Positions 17,920 to 25,954 of a stretch of 49,101 nt of DNA are shown one piece after another; positions within the stretch are counted from its first letter, which is position 1; the number at the start of each line of letters is the position of its first letter. A program made the translations under genes and the position numbers. Origin of the DNA: Bacillota bacterium (GTDB taxonomy: Bacteria > Bacillota > Bacilli > Paenibacillales > Paenibacillaceae). Under the pieces are notes generated by a model. The model worked only from the letters and a program-made list of their open reading frames with translations, was not told the DNA's origin and searched no databases. The stretch is from positions 1 through 49,101 of the forward strand of contig JAEWJS010000086.1 in assembly GCA_023386495.1 (NCBI GenBank). Direction: 5' to 3'.

Positions 17920-18876
17920 CTATCGTTCGCTGCGCAGATACGTCTCCAGCCGCACAAGGTCGGCCGGCAATGCCGCATCGAAACGCATGCGCTCTCCTGT
18001 CATCGGATGCGTCAGTTCAAGCTCTGCCGCATGCAGTGCCTGCCTGCCCGCAGCATCTTCGGCGCCATGCATCCAATCCTTCATTGCCTCGGACGGCAGC
18101 CCATACATACGGTCTCCGGCCAACGGACAGCCGATATGCTGCATATGGACACGAATCTGATGCGTCCGGCCCGTCTCCAGCTTGAGCCGAACCTTGGCTG
18201 CCGCCTCGCTGCGATAGACTTCCGCCGTCTCATAATGCGTGACCGACGGATAGCCTGTCGGCGTCACGATCCGGATATGCGGCGAATCCGGATTGCGGTC
18301 AATCGGCTCATTCACGGTCCCGCTGCGAGGGACAGGCACCCCGTATACATAGGCGATGTAGGCCTTGTCCACCTCGCCGCGCTGCAGCTGCTCCGACAGC
18401 TGCTGGTGAATGTAGCCATTCTTCGCGATCGCCACGACGCCGGAAGTGTCCTGATCCAGCCGATGCACGGGACGAAACCGGACCTGTTCCCCCTTCTCTT
18501 GCCAATGGTAGACGACGCCGTTAGCCAGCGTGCCCGTATAATGGCCATGCGTCGGATGCACGACGATCCCTGCGGGCTTATTGACGATCAGCAGGTACGC
18601 GTCCTCATAAATGATTGACAGCTCCATCGGCTGCGGCATAATATCGTCCGACTGTTCGGCCTCCATGCGAAGCGCGACCACGTCGCCCGTCTTCACCTTA
18701 TGCGACGTATACACACGTTCGCCGTTCAACGTCAAACCTTCCTCCGTCATCTTCAGACGGGACAGCAGCTTGCGCGATACGCCGAGCCGCCGCTCGAGCA
18801 GCCTCCGAACCGTGATGCCGTCTTCGCCTGGCTCCACGGTTACCGCGATCGCTTCATAGTATTGCCGCTCGCTCAT
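17920..18876 (-). CDS. RluA-family 23S rRNA/tRNA pseudouridine synthase
   Basis: A 318-residue pseudouridine synthase. An S4-like RNA-binding region (about 22-75, with LSRLKMTEEGLTLNGERV) is followed by the catalytic domain with IVNKPAGIVVHPT and the signature RPVHRLDQDTSG, whose Asp141 is the expected nucleophile. LETGRTHQIRVHM and GCPLAGDRMYG complete the RluA pattern. It modifies specific uridines in ribosomal or transfer RNA; the site cannot be read from sequence. Its ATG overlaps the stop of the cobalamin adenosyltransferase gene (ATGA) with no good ribosome site of its own, so translation is probably coupled. Confidence 0.94.
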   Translation of the reverse strand: MSERQYYEAIAVTVEPGEDGITVRRLLERRLGVSRKLLSRLKMTEEGLTLNGERVYTSHKVKTGDVVALRMEAEQSDDIMPQPMELSIIYEDAYLLIVNKPAGIVVHPTHGHYTGTLANGVVYHWQEKGEQVRFRPVHRLDQDTSGVVAIAKNGYIHQQLSEQLQRGEVDKAYIAYVYGVPVPRSGTVNEPIDRNPDSPHIRIVTPTGYPSVTHYETAEVYRSEAAAKVRLKLETGRTHQIRVHMQHIGCPLAGDRMYGLPSEAMKDWMHGAEDAAGRQALHAAELELTHPMTGERMRFDAALPADLVRLETYLRSER

Positions 18877-19451
18877 CGGGAGCTGCGAGGCTTGCCGAAC
18901 ACATCGGCGCTGCGTACGTAGAGGACGTCCTCGACGCCCAATCTCGCATTCGCGGCACGCGCCGTTGCAAAAAAGTAGTCCGATAGCCGATTGACGTATT
19001 TAACAGCGTGTTCGTTAGTCGGATGTTGCGCCGCCAGCGTGACGATCCGCCGTTCCGCACGCCTGCACACCGTTCGGCACACATGAAGCAGCGCTGCCTC
19101 TTCCGAGCCGCCGGGCAGAATGAACTTCGTGACTTCCGGGGCTTGCGGAATCCAAGCATCGATCTGCTTCTCCAGCCGTTCGATCGGCTCGGCCGATATT
19201 TTGTACGCGGAAGGCTCGCTCGCGAAGGCAAGATCCGAGCCGCAATCGAACAGCTCCTGCCCGATCTCGATCAATTCCGCCGCCATGTCGTCCAGCTTGC
19301 CGGAGCGAGCCAGCACGGCTGCCGCTTGGCCAACGAACGCATTCAGCTCATCCAGCGTGCCGTATGCCTCGACCCGCACGTCGTCCTTGCTGACCCTTCC
19401 CCCTATGATCGATGTCTGTCCGGCATCTCCCGTACGTGTATACAGCTTCAT
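18873..19451 (-). CDS. Cob(I)alamin adenosyltransferase, PduO type
   Basis: A 192-residue PduO-type ATP:cob(I)alamin adenosyltransferase. The N-terminal motif KLYTRTGDAGQTSIIGG binds ATP, EAYGTLDELNAFVG follows, and the helical bundle contains the family segment FILPGGSEEAALLHVCRTVCRRAER. It makes adenosylcobalamin for B12-dependent enzymes. The ATG at 19451 is chosen because AAGGGGA lies 6 nt before it; a TTG two codons upstream is possible. It heads an overlapping operon with rluA, the ArsC/Spx-like gene and an aminotransferase, with no other B12 gene in the window. Confidence 0.94.
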   Translation of the reverse strand: MKLYTRTGDAGQTSIIGGRVSKDDVRVEAYGTLDELNAFVGQAAAVLARSGKLDDMAAELIEIGQELFDCGSDLAFASEPSAYKISAEPIERLEKQIDAWIPQAPEVTKFILPGGSEEAALLHVCRTVCRRAERRIVTLAAQHPTNEHAVKYVNRLSDYFFATARAANARLGVEDVLYVRSADVFGKPRSSR

Positions 19452-19497
19452 AGACAATCCCCTTTCGCATCACCGCTGCATGCCGCTCGATACAGCG

Positions 19498-19529
19498 AGC
19501 GGAAGCCTCCGACTTGCAAGGCTTCCGCT
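19498..19529. terminator. Hairpin between spo0E-like and adenosyltransferase genes
   Basis: AGCGGAAGCC pairs with GGCTTCCGCT around a 12-nt loop. There is no U-tract on either strand, so it may be a weak terminator or an mRNA processing/stability element. Confidence 0.45.
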
Positions 19530-19551
19530 GACTGTCTTGCGTCCGCTTGGC

Positions 19552-19791
19552 TCAGCCGTTCGAGCAGCTGATCTTGTGACGCATATATTCGTTAATGACG
19601 AGATCCAGCTTACGGCTGATCTCGATGACCCGCTCCGCGTTGAATGTCGATTCTTCCATATAAGTTAATTCCATCTTGCATCTCAGGATACGAATCTCGT
19701 CTTCCAGGTGATCGATGGACGGGGATTGCTTGCCCGCTTGAAGTGTGCCCATGCTCCCGATCTTCGCGAGCCTGGATTCGACCTGTGCCAA
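19552..19791 (-). CDS. Spo0E-family aspartyl-phosphate phosphatase
   Basis: A 79-residue protein with the Spo0E core: DHLEDEIRILRCKMELTY, a short linker, then RVIEISRKLDLVINEYM, where SxxLDxxIxxY is the family signature. Such proteins dephosphorylate Spo0A~P and delay sporulation. The TTG start is supported by a GAGGAGGAAAGG ribosome site. A Cys near the end (ISCSNG) is not typical. It is transcribed alone, 107 bp downstream of the alaT-like gene. Identification is firm as a family; its in vivo target could be Spo0A or another response regulator. Confidence 0.9.
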   Translation of the reverse strand: MAQVESRLAKIGSMGTLQAGKQSPSIDHLEDEIRILRCKMELTYMEESTFNAERVIEISRKLDLVINEYMRHKISCSNG

Positions 19792-19898
19792 TCCCTTTCC
19801 TCCTCTGCCTGATAGATTCCGTATAGGTCTGCCGCTGCAGTCATGACAACGTCTGATAAATTATAACAGATACACGCCCTGAATAGACAATCGATTTC

Positions 19899-21128
19899 TT
19901 AACCTTTTTTGACATGCTCGACGAATCGCCCGATTCGATCCAACGCTTCGTTCAGCTGCGAGACGGATGTGGCATACGAGCAGCGCAGATGCCCTTCGCC
20001 GCCTGCGCCGAACACGTTGCCCGGCACTGCCGCTACGGCGCCCTCGTTCAGCAGCCGCTCCGCGAACGTCTCCGAATCGAGTCCGGTCGAGGCAATCGAC
20101 GGGAACGCATAGAATGCGCCCTGCGGCTCATGACAGTCGAGACCGATATCGCGGAATCCCTTCACGACAAGACGGCGGCGCTGATTGTACGATTCCATCA
20201 TGCGCTCCATCTCTTCCATGCCGTTCGTCAGTGCCTCGAGAGCCGCGACCTGCCCCATGATCGGCGCGCACATGACGGTATACTGGTGGATTTTGAGCAT
20301 CGCTCCGATCAGATCCGGATGCCCGCATGCATACCCCATCCGCCAGCCCGTCATCGCGAACGCCTTGGAGAACCCGCTGACCAGAATCGTCCGGTCCTTC
20401 ATGCCCGGCATGGCCGCGAAGCTGGCATGCTTCGTGCCGTAGGTCAGCTCGGCGTAGATTTCGTCGGAGATGACGATGAGATTATGCTTCTCGACGACCT
20501 TGGCAATCGGCAGCCAGTCCTCATAGGTCATGATGCCGCCCGTAGGATTGCTCGGATAACAGAGAATGAGCACCTTGCTGCGCGGCGTGATGCACGCCTC
20601 GACCTGCTCCGCTTTCAGCTTGAAGCCGTCCTTCGCGAACGTCTCGATGCCTACCGGCACGCCGCCGGTCAGCGATGTGATCGGAGAGTAGGAGATATAA
20701 CAAGGCTCCGGCACGAGGATCTCGTCGCCCGGATCGATAAGCGCGCGAAGCGCCAGGTCGATTGCCTCGCTGCCTCCTACGGTTACCATGATCTCTTTGA
20801 TCGGGTCGTAGGCGACCTTGAAGCGGTCGGATAAGTATTGGCCGATCTGATTCCGCAGCTCCGGCATGCCGGCGTTCGACGTATACTGCGTCTTGCCCGC
20901 TTCGAGCGAGGCGACGCAAGCGTCCCTTACATGCCATGGGGTGACAAAATCCGGTTCCCCTACCCCAAGCGTGATGATATCCTTCCGATTGCTGACAAGA
21001 TCGAAAAACCGGCGAATGCCGGAAGGCTTAATATCCTTAACGCGCGGTGACAAGAAATCCGACATCGATTCGCGCGCGGGCTTACCGATTGCTTGCTGCT
21101 CTTTATCCTTGATCACGTGGCGCACCAC
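19899..21128 (-). CDS. alaT: AlaT-like alanine/aromatic aminotransferase
   Basis: A 409-residue class I aminotransferase closely resembling Bacillus AlaT (YugH). It has LSPRVKDIKPSGIRRFFDL, LGVGEPDFVTPWHVR, CYPSNPTGG, SDEIYAELTYG and the PLP Lys in SGFSKAFAMTGWRMG. The gene directly follows an AsnC/Lrp regulator, the same alaR-alaT order as in B. subtilis. Relative to that protein it has about 20 extra N-terminal residues. Starts at GTG 21128, or at an in-frame GTG a few codons later with better spacing from AAAGGGTGG, both keep most of the extension; the Met at the conserved position has no ribosome site. It makes alanine from pyruvate and glutamate (inferred from the match). Confidence 0.92.
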   Translation of the reverse strand: MVRHVIKDKEQQAIGKPARESMSDFLSPRVKDIKPSGIRRFFDLVSNRKDIITLGVGEPDFVTPWHVRDACVASLEAGKTQYTSNAGMPELRNQIGQYLSDRFKVAYDPIKEIMVTVGGSEAIDLALRALIDPGDEILVPEPCYISYSPITSLTGGVPVGIETFAKDGFKLKAEQVEACITPRSKVLILCYPSNPTGGIMTYEDWLPIAKVVEKHNLIVISDEIYAELTYGTKHASFAAMPGMKDRTILVSGFSKAFAMTGWRMGYACGHPDLIGAMLKIHQYTVMCAPIMGQVAALEALTNGMEEMERMMESYNQRRRLVVKGFRDIGLDCHEPQGAFYAFPSIASTGLDSETFAERLLNEGAVAAVPGNVFGAGGEGHLRCSYATSVSQLNEALDRIGRFVEHVKKG

Positions 21129-21131
21129 CCT

Positions 21132-21623
21132 TTACGGCGAAATGACGAGACGCTGATCGCCTTCGGTTTCCGCGAAGATGATGCCGTCTTGTTTGTACTT
21201 TTTCAAGATAAAGAAAGTCTTCGTCGACAGAATGGATTCGATCGGCGACAGCTTGTTCGAGACGAACGAGGCCACTTCCTTCAGGTTCCTGCCTTCGACC
21301 TCGACAAGCAGATCGTACGCGCCGGACATCAGATAGACCGATTTCACTTCGGGGTACAGGTAGATGCGCTCGGCGATGCCTTCGAAGCCTCTGCCGCGTT
21401 CCGGCGTAATCTGAACCTCGATAAGCGCCGTAACTTTGTCGTCCTCGACTTTGCTCCAGTTCACTACGGTAGCGTACTTCACGATCACGTGCTCATCCTC
21501 GAGCTCCTTGATGATCGCCTTGACCTCTTCCTCCGGAATGTCGAGCATCGTGCCGATCAATGCCGCGCTTCTTCTCGCATCTTCCTTCAACAGGTCCAAT
21601 ACTTTCAATTGCATCTCGTTCAT
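21132..21623 (-). CDS. alaR: AsnC/Lrp-family regulator (AlaR-like)
   Basis: A 163-residue Lrp/AsnC regulator. The N-terminal winged helix (VLDLLKEDARRSAALIGTML, then VKAIIKELEDEHVIV) binds DNA, and the C-terminal RAM domain (ALIEVQITPERG, SGAYDLLVEVEG) binds amino acid and builds octamers. It lies 3 bp before the AlaT-like gene, as in alaR-alaT of B. subtilis, where AlaR responds to alanine. A GGGAGGGG ribosome site precedes the ATG. It probably controls its own operon. Confidence 0.92.
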   Translation of the reverse strand: MNEMQLKVLDLLKEDARRSAALIGTMLDIPEEEVKAIIKELEDEHVIVKYATVVNWSKVEDDKVTALIEVQITPERGRGFEGIAERIYLYPEVKSVYLMSGAYDLLVEVEGRNLKEVASFVSNKLSPIESILSTKTFFILKKYKQDGIIFAETEGDQRLVISP

Positions 21624-21696
21624 CTCGAGTAAGCCCCTCCCGTCTTCCGTTGCAAGATATAAATTCTATATTACAACGATTCCCTAATTCCTGCAA

Positions 21697-21773
21697 AATA
21701 AAAAAGAACGCCATAAGAAAAGACGCTTCCGTCGACGGGAGGCGCCTAATTCCGTTAAGCGTTGCTCTTATGG
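21697..21773 (-). terminator. Terminator after the DUF2642-like coat gene
   Basis: On the minus strand CCATAAGA pairs with TCTTATGG, with an inner AACGCTT/AAGCGT arm, followed by CTTTTTTATTTT. The stop codon of the gene ending at 21768 lies inside the first arm. Confidence 0.8.
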
Positions 21774-22433
21774 AAAATGAATCGTCTTGACATGGTTAAC
21801 GTGAATGAATATGGATTGGCCTGCCGCATTCGTGAGCTCCAGCAGTTGGTCGTCAAGACCGCGCAGCACGCCGATCTTGTTCGGCGATTCGCCGAGATCC
21901 AGAATGACGAATTCCCCCACGAGCTTGCGGAGCTGCTGATCGAACGTTCGCGTCAGCGATACGGATGAGGGCTTAAGCGGGAACTGCTCGGAAGACAGCA
22001 AGTACGGCGTAACGTTCGGGTGGTAGGGCGTCAAGTACTTCAGATGGTCGAGCGAGATGATGATGGAGTGATAGACAGGCGAGTAGAAGACGAAATAATC
22101 GTTCATGACGCTCATGACATAACCATGGATCGAATGATTGCCCGTAATATAGAGCTCCGAGAACATTCCCTTCGCGCTCATCAGCACTTTCCGGTAAGAG
22201 ATCGGTTCCGTCTGCGGATCGAACGGAAGTTCTTGATCGCTGACCTCTTCCTCATATAAGGATGCCCGCAGCTGTTGAATATGAATCAACGGGACATAGT
22301 AGAATTGGCTGACGCCGCGAATGACCGCGATATCCGGTCCCATATCGATCAGCCTGCCGCGAATCGGCAGTATTCTGCCTGACACTTCAATCTCGACCAG
22401 GCGATCGAATAACGGATGTTGTTTGTCCTTCAT
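21768..22433 (-). CDS. Spore-coat-like protein built of small beta-barrel (DUF2642-like) modules
   Basis: A 221-residue protein with two similar modules. The first (about 8-55) reads LVEIEVSGRILPIRGRLIDMG then VPLIHIQQL; the last (about 165-221) reads LVGEFVILDLG then GVLRGLDD and IFIHVNHVKTIHF. The pattern (short strand, Gly-turn, strand, D/N-L-x-L, HV-x-x-I) resembles DUF2642/YuzF/GerQ-type small barrels of spore coat proteins in Firmicutes. The ATG at 22433 has an AGGAAGGAGG ribosome site. It is next to another protein with the same modules and near CotH, supporting a coat role. No enzymatic motif is present. Confidence 0.65.
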   Translation of the reverse strand: MKDKQHPLFDRLVEIEVSGRILPIRGRLIDMGPDIAVIRGVSQFYYVPLIHIQQLRASLYEEEVSDQELPFDPQTEPISYRKVLMSAKGMFSELYITGNHSIHGYVMSVMNDYFVFYSPVYHSIIISLDHLKYLTPYHPNVTPYLLSSEQFPLKPSSVSLTRTFDQQLRKLVGEFVILDLGESPNKIGVLRGLDDQLLELTNAAGQSIFIHVNHVKTIHFP

Positions 22434-22499
22434 GCGTGAACCTCCTTCCTGACGCGTTCCGCTTAACATTAGCGGCAAGAGGCTTCCTGATGGAATGGC

Positions 22500-22525
22500 T
22501 CAGGCCGGCCGCATGGCCGGCCTGA
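22500..22525. terminator. Strong hairpin between two coat-like genes
   Basis: TCAGGCCGGCC pairs perfectly with GGCCGGCCTGA around GCAT. U-tracts are weak, so termination may depend on stem strength. Confidence 0.6.
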
Positions 22526-22565
22526 TCGTATGAACGCCGACTGGTTATTCTAGCTGCACGTGAGG

Positions 22566-23222
22566 TTAGCGGCTCCGGCGGCTGCCTGCAGCGGACTTGC
22601 GGATCGCGCGCGCTTGCGCTACCGCGTTGCCGCCCTGGGCTCCTCCGGCACGGTTGCCGCCCGTGCGTCCACCCTGCGATCGGTTGCCGCCGCTCTGCTT
22701 GTTCCCTCCGCTCCTGTTGTTGGCGTTGTTGCCGCCGTTGTTGTTCCCGCCGCTTCTGTTGTTGCCGCCGCTCTTGTTGCCTTTCTGCTGCGCCAAGCTG
22801 ACAGAACGGATATGGAATAACGGGATGCGAATCGCTTCCTTATTCGACACGAGGAGCAGCGTGTCGTGGCTTACCTCGGCGACGAAGCCTTCTACCTTTT
22901 CAGGCCCGCCTTGGTTGATCTGCACGAACTGCTGACGGAGCTGACGAAGCACGCCGTTGAAGCTGTCCGCCATGATATACATCGCTGTGCGTCCGCCCGT
23001 TCCTCCTGCTGCCTCCGTGATGCTCTTCACATGCTCGGCGTTGATATATACAATTCCGTTTCTCGTCTGAAGCACGAGGTAGTTGCTCCGTACGGCTAAG
23101 AGCCGACCGGTCAACGCATCCGGGCCGCCGCGGTTGATTTTGACGTTGCGTCCGATGAGGCTGTGCAGATAGTGTGCTTGCTGCGCCGCCGCAGCATTGT
23201 TTTGCATCATTTGAAACGCCAT
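22566..23222 (-). CDS. Coat-like protein: two small beta modules plus Gly/Asn/Ser-rich tail
   Basis: A 218-residue protein. Residues about 22-75 (LIGRNVKINRGGPDALTGRLLAV then VYINAEHVKSIT) and about 95-145 (QFVQINQGGPEKVEGFVAEV then IRIPLFHIRSVSL) are two copies of one beta module. The last 70 residues are low-complexity SGGN/NRSGG repeats ending in a basic patch. The Ser-rich basic tail looks like spore-coat proteins such as CotB that are phosphorylated by CotH, and a CotH gene lies 0.7 kb away. The ATG at 23222 has GGAGGG 8 nt upstream. A coat function is inferred from context. Confidence 0.7.
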   Translation of the reverse strand: MAFQMMQNNAAAAQQAHYLHSLIGRNVKINRGGPDALTGRLLAVRSNYLVLQTRNGIVYINAEHVKSITEAAGGTGGRTAMYIMADSFNGVLRQLRQQFVQINQGGPEKVEGFVAEVSHDTLLLVSNKEAIRIPLFHIRSVSLAQQKGNKSGGNNRSGGNNNGGNNANNRSGGNKQSGGNRSQGGRTGGNRAGGAQGGNAVAQARAIRKSAAGSRRSR

Positions 23223-23490
23223 TGACAATCCCTCCATGGTTCATGATTGTACAACCAGATTCATAGATTTGTGTTACCCTAGCAGCCTTCAGTACTCGCT
23301 GTCCACCCCCCCATTTCTCGACTCCGGAACCGATATCTCGGAGGATAAAGTATAATACAAGCATATGTGACCCTCTTCCATTCGGTACTAGATGCAAGAC
23401 TATTTCTAGTAAAGTCATGTCGTCCGACTATCGCGCGTAATAGATTGGCGACATAGCTTGTATAAACCGAATAAGGAGGAGATTCTTTCT

Positions 23491-23862
23491 ATGGCGAAGG
23501 CAGAAAAGAACAGCAATCACGGACACACCGGCGGACGCAATACGGGCGGCAACAGAACAGGCGGGCAGCACACGGGCGGGAACCGCACTGGCGGGCACAA
23601 CACGGGCGGCAACCGGACCGGCGGGCGCAACACGGGCGGCAACCGGACTGGCGGACGCAACACGGGTGGCAACCGGACCGGCGGACGCAACACGGGCGGC
23701 AACCGGACCGGCGGACGCACGGGCGGCAACCGGACTGGCGGACGCAACACGGGCGGCAACACGCCCGGCGGCGAAGACGGCGAGAGGTCGCGCACTGCCG
23801 CAGCGTGGCCGTACAACGGCGGTTACTGGCCTTCCGGCTGGTATATCCGTACGGACATGTGA
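23491..23862 (+). CDS. Thr-Gly-Gly-Asn-Arg repeat protein (putative coat/CotH substrate)
   Basis: A 123-residue protein with a strong AAGGAGGAG ribosome site. After MAKAEKNSNHGH nearly all of residues 13-100 is built from TGGNRTGGRN units. The DNA repeats with a 36-bp period in its core, one copy shortened. The C-terminus (WPYNGGYWPSGWYIRTDM) is aromatic and unique. A repetitive, basic, Thr-rich chain beside CotH recalls CotG in Bacillus, whose repeats are phosphorylated by CotH, although CotG uses Ser/Lys/Arg repeats. I propose a coat protein. The alternative is a sticky surface protein with no signal peptide. It ends before a strong terminator. Confidence 0.7.
   Translation: MAKAEKNSNHGHTGGRNTGGNRTGGQHTGGNRTGGHNTGGNRTGGRNTGGNRTGGRNTGGNRTGGRNTGGNRTGGRTGGNRTGGRNTGGNTPGGEDGERSRTAAAWPYNGGYWPSGWYIRTDM
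23529..23765 (+). repeat. 36-bp coding tandem repeat
   Basis: Units of the type GGCGGACGCAACACGGGC / GGCAACCGGACC are tandemly repeated within the coding region. Copies near 23625-23700 are almost identical, implying recent expansion or homogenisation, and one unit near 23712 is shortened. Confidence 0.8.
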
Positions 23863-23896
23863 CCAATTATCGTGCAGCCGAATAGAGTAACGAATA

Positions 23897-23927
23897 GAAG
23901 CCTATCGTCATGGCGACGATAGGCTTC
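23897..23927 (+). terminator. Terminator after the repeat protein
   Basis: A perfect 13-bp stem (GAAGCCTATCGTC with GACGATAGGCTTC) has a 5-nt loop and is followed by TTATTTGTCT. It lies 28 bp upstream of the cotH ATG, so cotH needs readthrough or its own promoter. Confidence 0.88.
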
Positions 23928-23954
23928 TTATTTGTCTCTTGAGGAGTTGGTCGA

Positions 23955-25025
23955 ATGTCCGCCGGGAACCTCCCCACTCGGCACGTGGTCGTCGAGCCGT
24001 CTCGATGGCGCGCCCTCCATAGCGATCCTTATGGCGATCAATCGATTTCCGTTCGGGTCGCGGCAGGTCATCGCACTTACGAAGCGGAGCTTCGAATTCG
24101 TGGAGGACACACGCGCGGCTACCCCAAGCCTTCGTATGAATTGCGCATTCAGAACGGCCATACCTTCCACTGGAATGCGGAGTACGATGACCCTGCCATG
24201 ATGCGTAACGCGCTGTCTTTCTATTTTTTCAATCAGATCGGAGTGCCCGCACCGAAAACCACTCATTTTCGATTCGTCGTGAACGGGGAACCGGTGGGTG
24301 TCTATCTGGAGATCGAAGCCGTCGTACCGGCGTTCTTTCACGCACGCAAGCTTCCTTATCGCTCGATCATTTACGCAAGCAATGACCGCGCCGATTTCGG
24401 CCGGAACGAACCGCGTTCCCGAACGCCGAAGCGCAGTTTGTTCGCCGGTTACGAGAAGGTCGCCGGAGACGAGGGCACGCCAAATAGGCTGATCCGCTTC
24501 ATCCGAGGGATCAACCGGCTGAAGGGCGAAGCGCTGAGGCGGCATCTCGCAAGCAATCTGGATATCGACAATTACTTGGCTTGGCTCGCGGGCGCTGTCC
24601 TGACTGGCAATTATGACGGCTTCGAACAAAATTATGCGCTGTACGAGCATGCGCCTACGGGCAAATATCGGATCATTCCGTGGGATTATGAGGGGACATG
24701 GGGACGCAACTGCTATGGCGTGCCATGCGGAAGCCGCGTCGTCCGTTTGCAGGGCTATAACGTATTGACCGCCAAGCTGTTCCTGTTCGCCAGGTATCGC
24801 AGGGCATACAAGTTGCTTATGCGCCGCCTGCTGCGCAACCACTTTACCGAAAGCGGCGTTACCCGGGCAGCCTCGAGAATCAGCCGCACGATCGCGGCCG
24901 ACCTGCGTGCCGACCATACGCGCAAACATCCGTTCGCCGTGTTCCAAGGCGAGGTGCGGTTCATCCGCCGCTATGTGCGGCATCGCCGCAGCTATATTCG
25001 GCGAATGCTGCGGCAGTGGAAGTAA
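23955..25025 (+). CDS. cotH: CotH-type spore coat kinase
   Basis: A 356-residue CotH-family protein kinase. It contains the CotH core: LRIRGGHTRGYPKPSYELRI, then LSFYFFNQIGVPAPKTTHF, VVNGEPVGVYLEIE (the NGxxxGxYxxxE motif), DNYLAWLAGAVLTGNYDGF and the metal-binding IIPWDYEGTWG near residue 245. In Bacillus CotH phosphorylates CotB and CotG and organises the inner coat. Neighbours on both sides are Ser/Thr-rich low-complexity proteins that are natural substrate candidates. GAGGAG lies 8 nt before the ATG. The C-terminus is very Arg-rich. Function in spore coat assembly is inferred from family and context. Confidence 0.9.
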   Translation: MSAGNLPTRHVVVEPSRWRALHSDPYGDQSISVRVAAGHRTYEAELRIRGGHTRGYPKPSYELRIQNGHTFHWNAEYDDPAMMRNALSFYFFNQIGVPAPKTTHFRFVVNGEPVGVYLEIEAVVPAFFHARKLPYRSIIYASNDRADFGRNEPRSRTPKRSLFAGYEKVAGDEGTPNRLIRFIRGINRLKGEALRRHLASNLDIDNYLAWLAGAVLTGNYDGFEQNYALYEHAPTGKYRIIPWDYEGTWGRNCYGVPCGSRVVRLQGYNVLTAKLFLFARYRRAYKLLMRRLLRNHFTESGVTRAASRISRTIAADLRADHTRKHPFAVFQGEVRFIRRYVRHRRSYIRRMLRQWK

Positions 25026-25034
25026 TCGGAGAAT

Positions 25035-25949
25035 TTAATATAAGTCCATGCTGAGGTAGCGCTCGCCGGTATCCGGCGCAATGCAGAGCACGCGGCGTCC
25101 CGCGCCGAGCCGGGCGGCCACCTGCAGCGCAGCCCACACGGTCGCGCCGGATGAAGGTCCGAGGAGCAGCCCTTCTTCGCGGGCTAAGCGGCGCATCGTT
25201 GTCAGCGCATCCTCGTCTTTGACTTGAATAATCTCGTCGTAGACGGCTGTATTCAAGATCGCCGGGATGAATCCCGGACTCGTCCCCACCAGCTTGTGGG
25301 GGCCCGGCTCGCCGCCGGACAGCACCGGAGAGCCCGCCGGTTCGACTACCGCGACATAGAGTCCGGGGAGCTTCGCCTTCAGCGCCTCGCCTGTACCGGT
25401 AATCGTACCTCCGGTGCCCGACGAGGCCACGAAAGCGTCGAGACGGCCGCCCGTCTGCTCGAGAATCTCTAAGGCTGTCGTCCTCCGATGAATGTCCGGA
25501 TTGGCACGATTCTCGAATTGATTTGGGATGAGGCTTCCCGGACGCTCGGCTTGCAGCTCCAGTGCTTTCTTGATCGCGCCCGGCATCCGCTCGGAGGCCG
25601 GCGTGAGCACGACCTCCGCCCCGTATGCTTGGACCAGACGTATGCGTTCGATGGACATATTGTCCGGCATGACGAGAATCAGCTTGTAACCCTTCGCGGC
25701 GGCATTCATGGCCAGCCCGATCCCGGTATTGCCGCTCGTCGGCTCGATCAGCGTGCCTCCAGGCTGCAGCAGCCCCTGCTGCTCCGCAGCCTCGATCAAC
25801 GCGAATGCGGCGCGATCCTTCACGCTGCCGCTCGGGTTGAAGCGTTCAAGCTTGACGAGCACTTCAGCCGATTCGCGGCCGGCCAAGCGAATTCGGACTG
25901 CCGGCGTATGGCCGATCAGTTCGGTAATCTGCTGTACGATACGTGGCAT
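25035..25949 (-). CDS. cysK: Cysteine synthase (O-acetylserine sulfhydrylase)
   Basis: A 304-residue PLP-dependent beta-substituting enzyme. It has FNPSGSVKDRAA with the Schiff-base Lys, the TSGNTGIG substrate loop, MPDNMSIERI, SSGTGGTITGTG for the PLP phosphate and a C-terminal GPSSGA motif. It forms cysteine from O-acetylserine and sulfide. It could also be a CysM or related paralogue. The ATG at 25949 is preceded by AAAGGTTGA; the upstream TTG overlaps the MFS stop. It follows the MFS gene with 5 bp between them, so a shared transcript is likely. Confidence 0.92.
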   Translation of the reverse strand: MPRIVQQITELIGHTPAVRIRLAGRESAEVLVKLERFNPSGSVKDRAAFALIEAAEQQGLLQPGGTLIEPTSGNTGIGLAMNAAAKGYKLILVMPDNMSIERIRLVQAYGAEVVLTPASERMPGAIKKALELQAERPGSLIPNQFENRANPDIHRRTTALEILEQTGGRLDAFVASSGTGGTITGTGEALKAKLPGLYVAVVEPAGSPVLSGGEPGPHKLVGTSPGFIPAILNTAVYDEIIQVKDEDALTTMRRLAREEGLLLGPSSGATVWAALQVAARLGAGRRVLCIAPDTGERYLSMDLY

Positions 25950-25954
25950 GTGGC

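Noticed and set aside
23928..24983. Minus-strand open frame of 351 codons across cotH
   Set aside because: The plus-strand cotH has clear family motifs and a ribosome site. The antisense frame has none and results from high GC.
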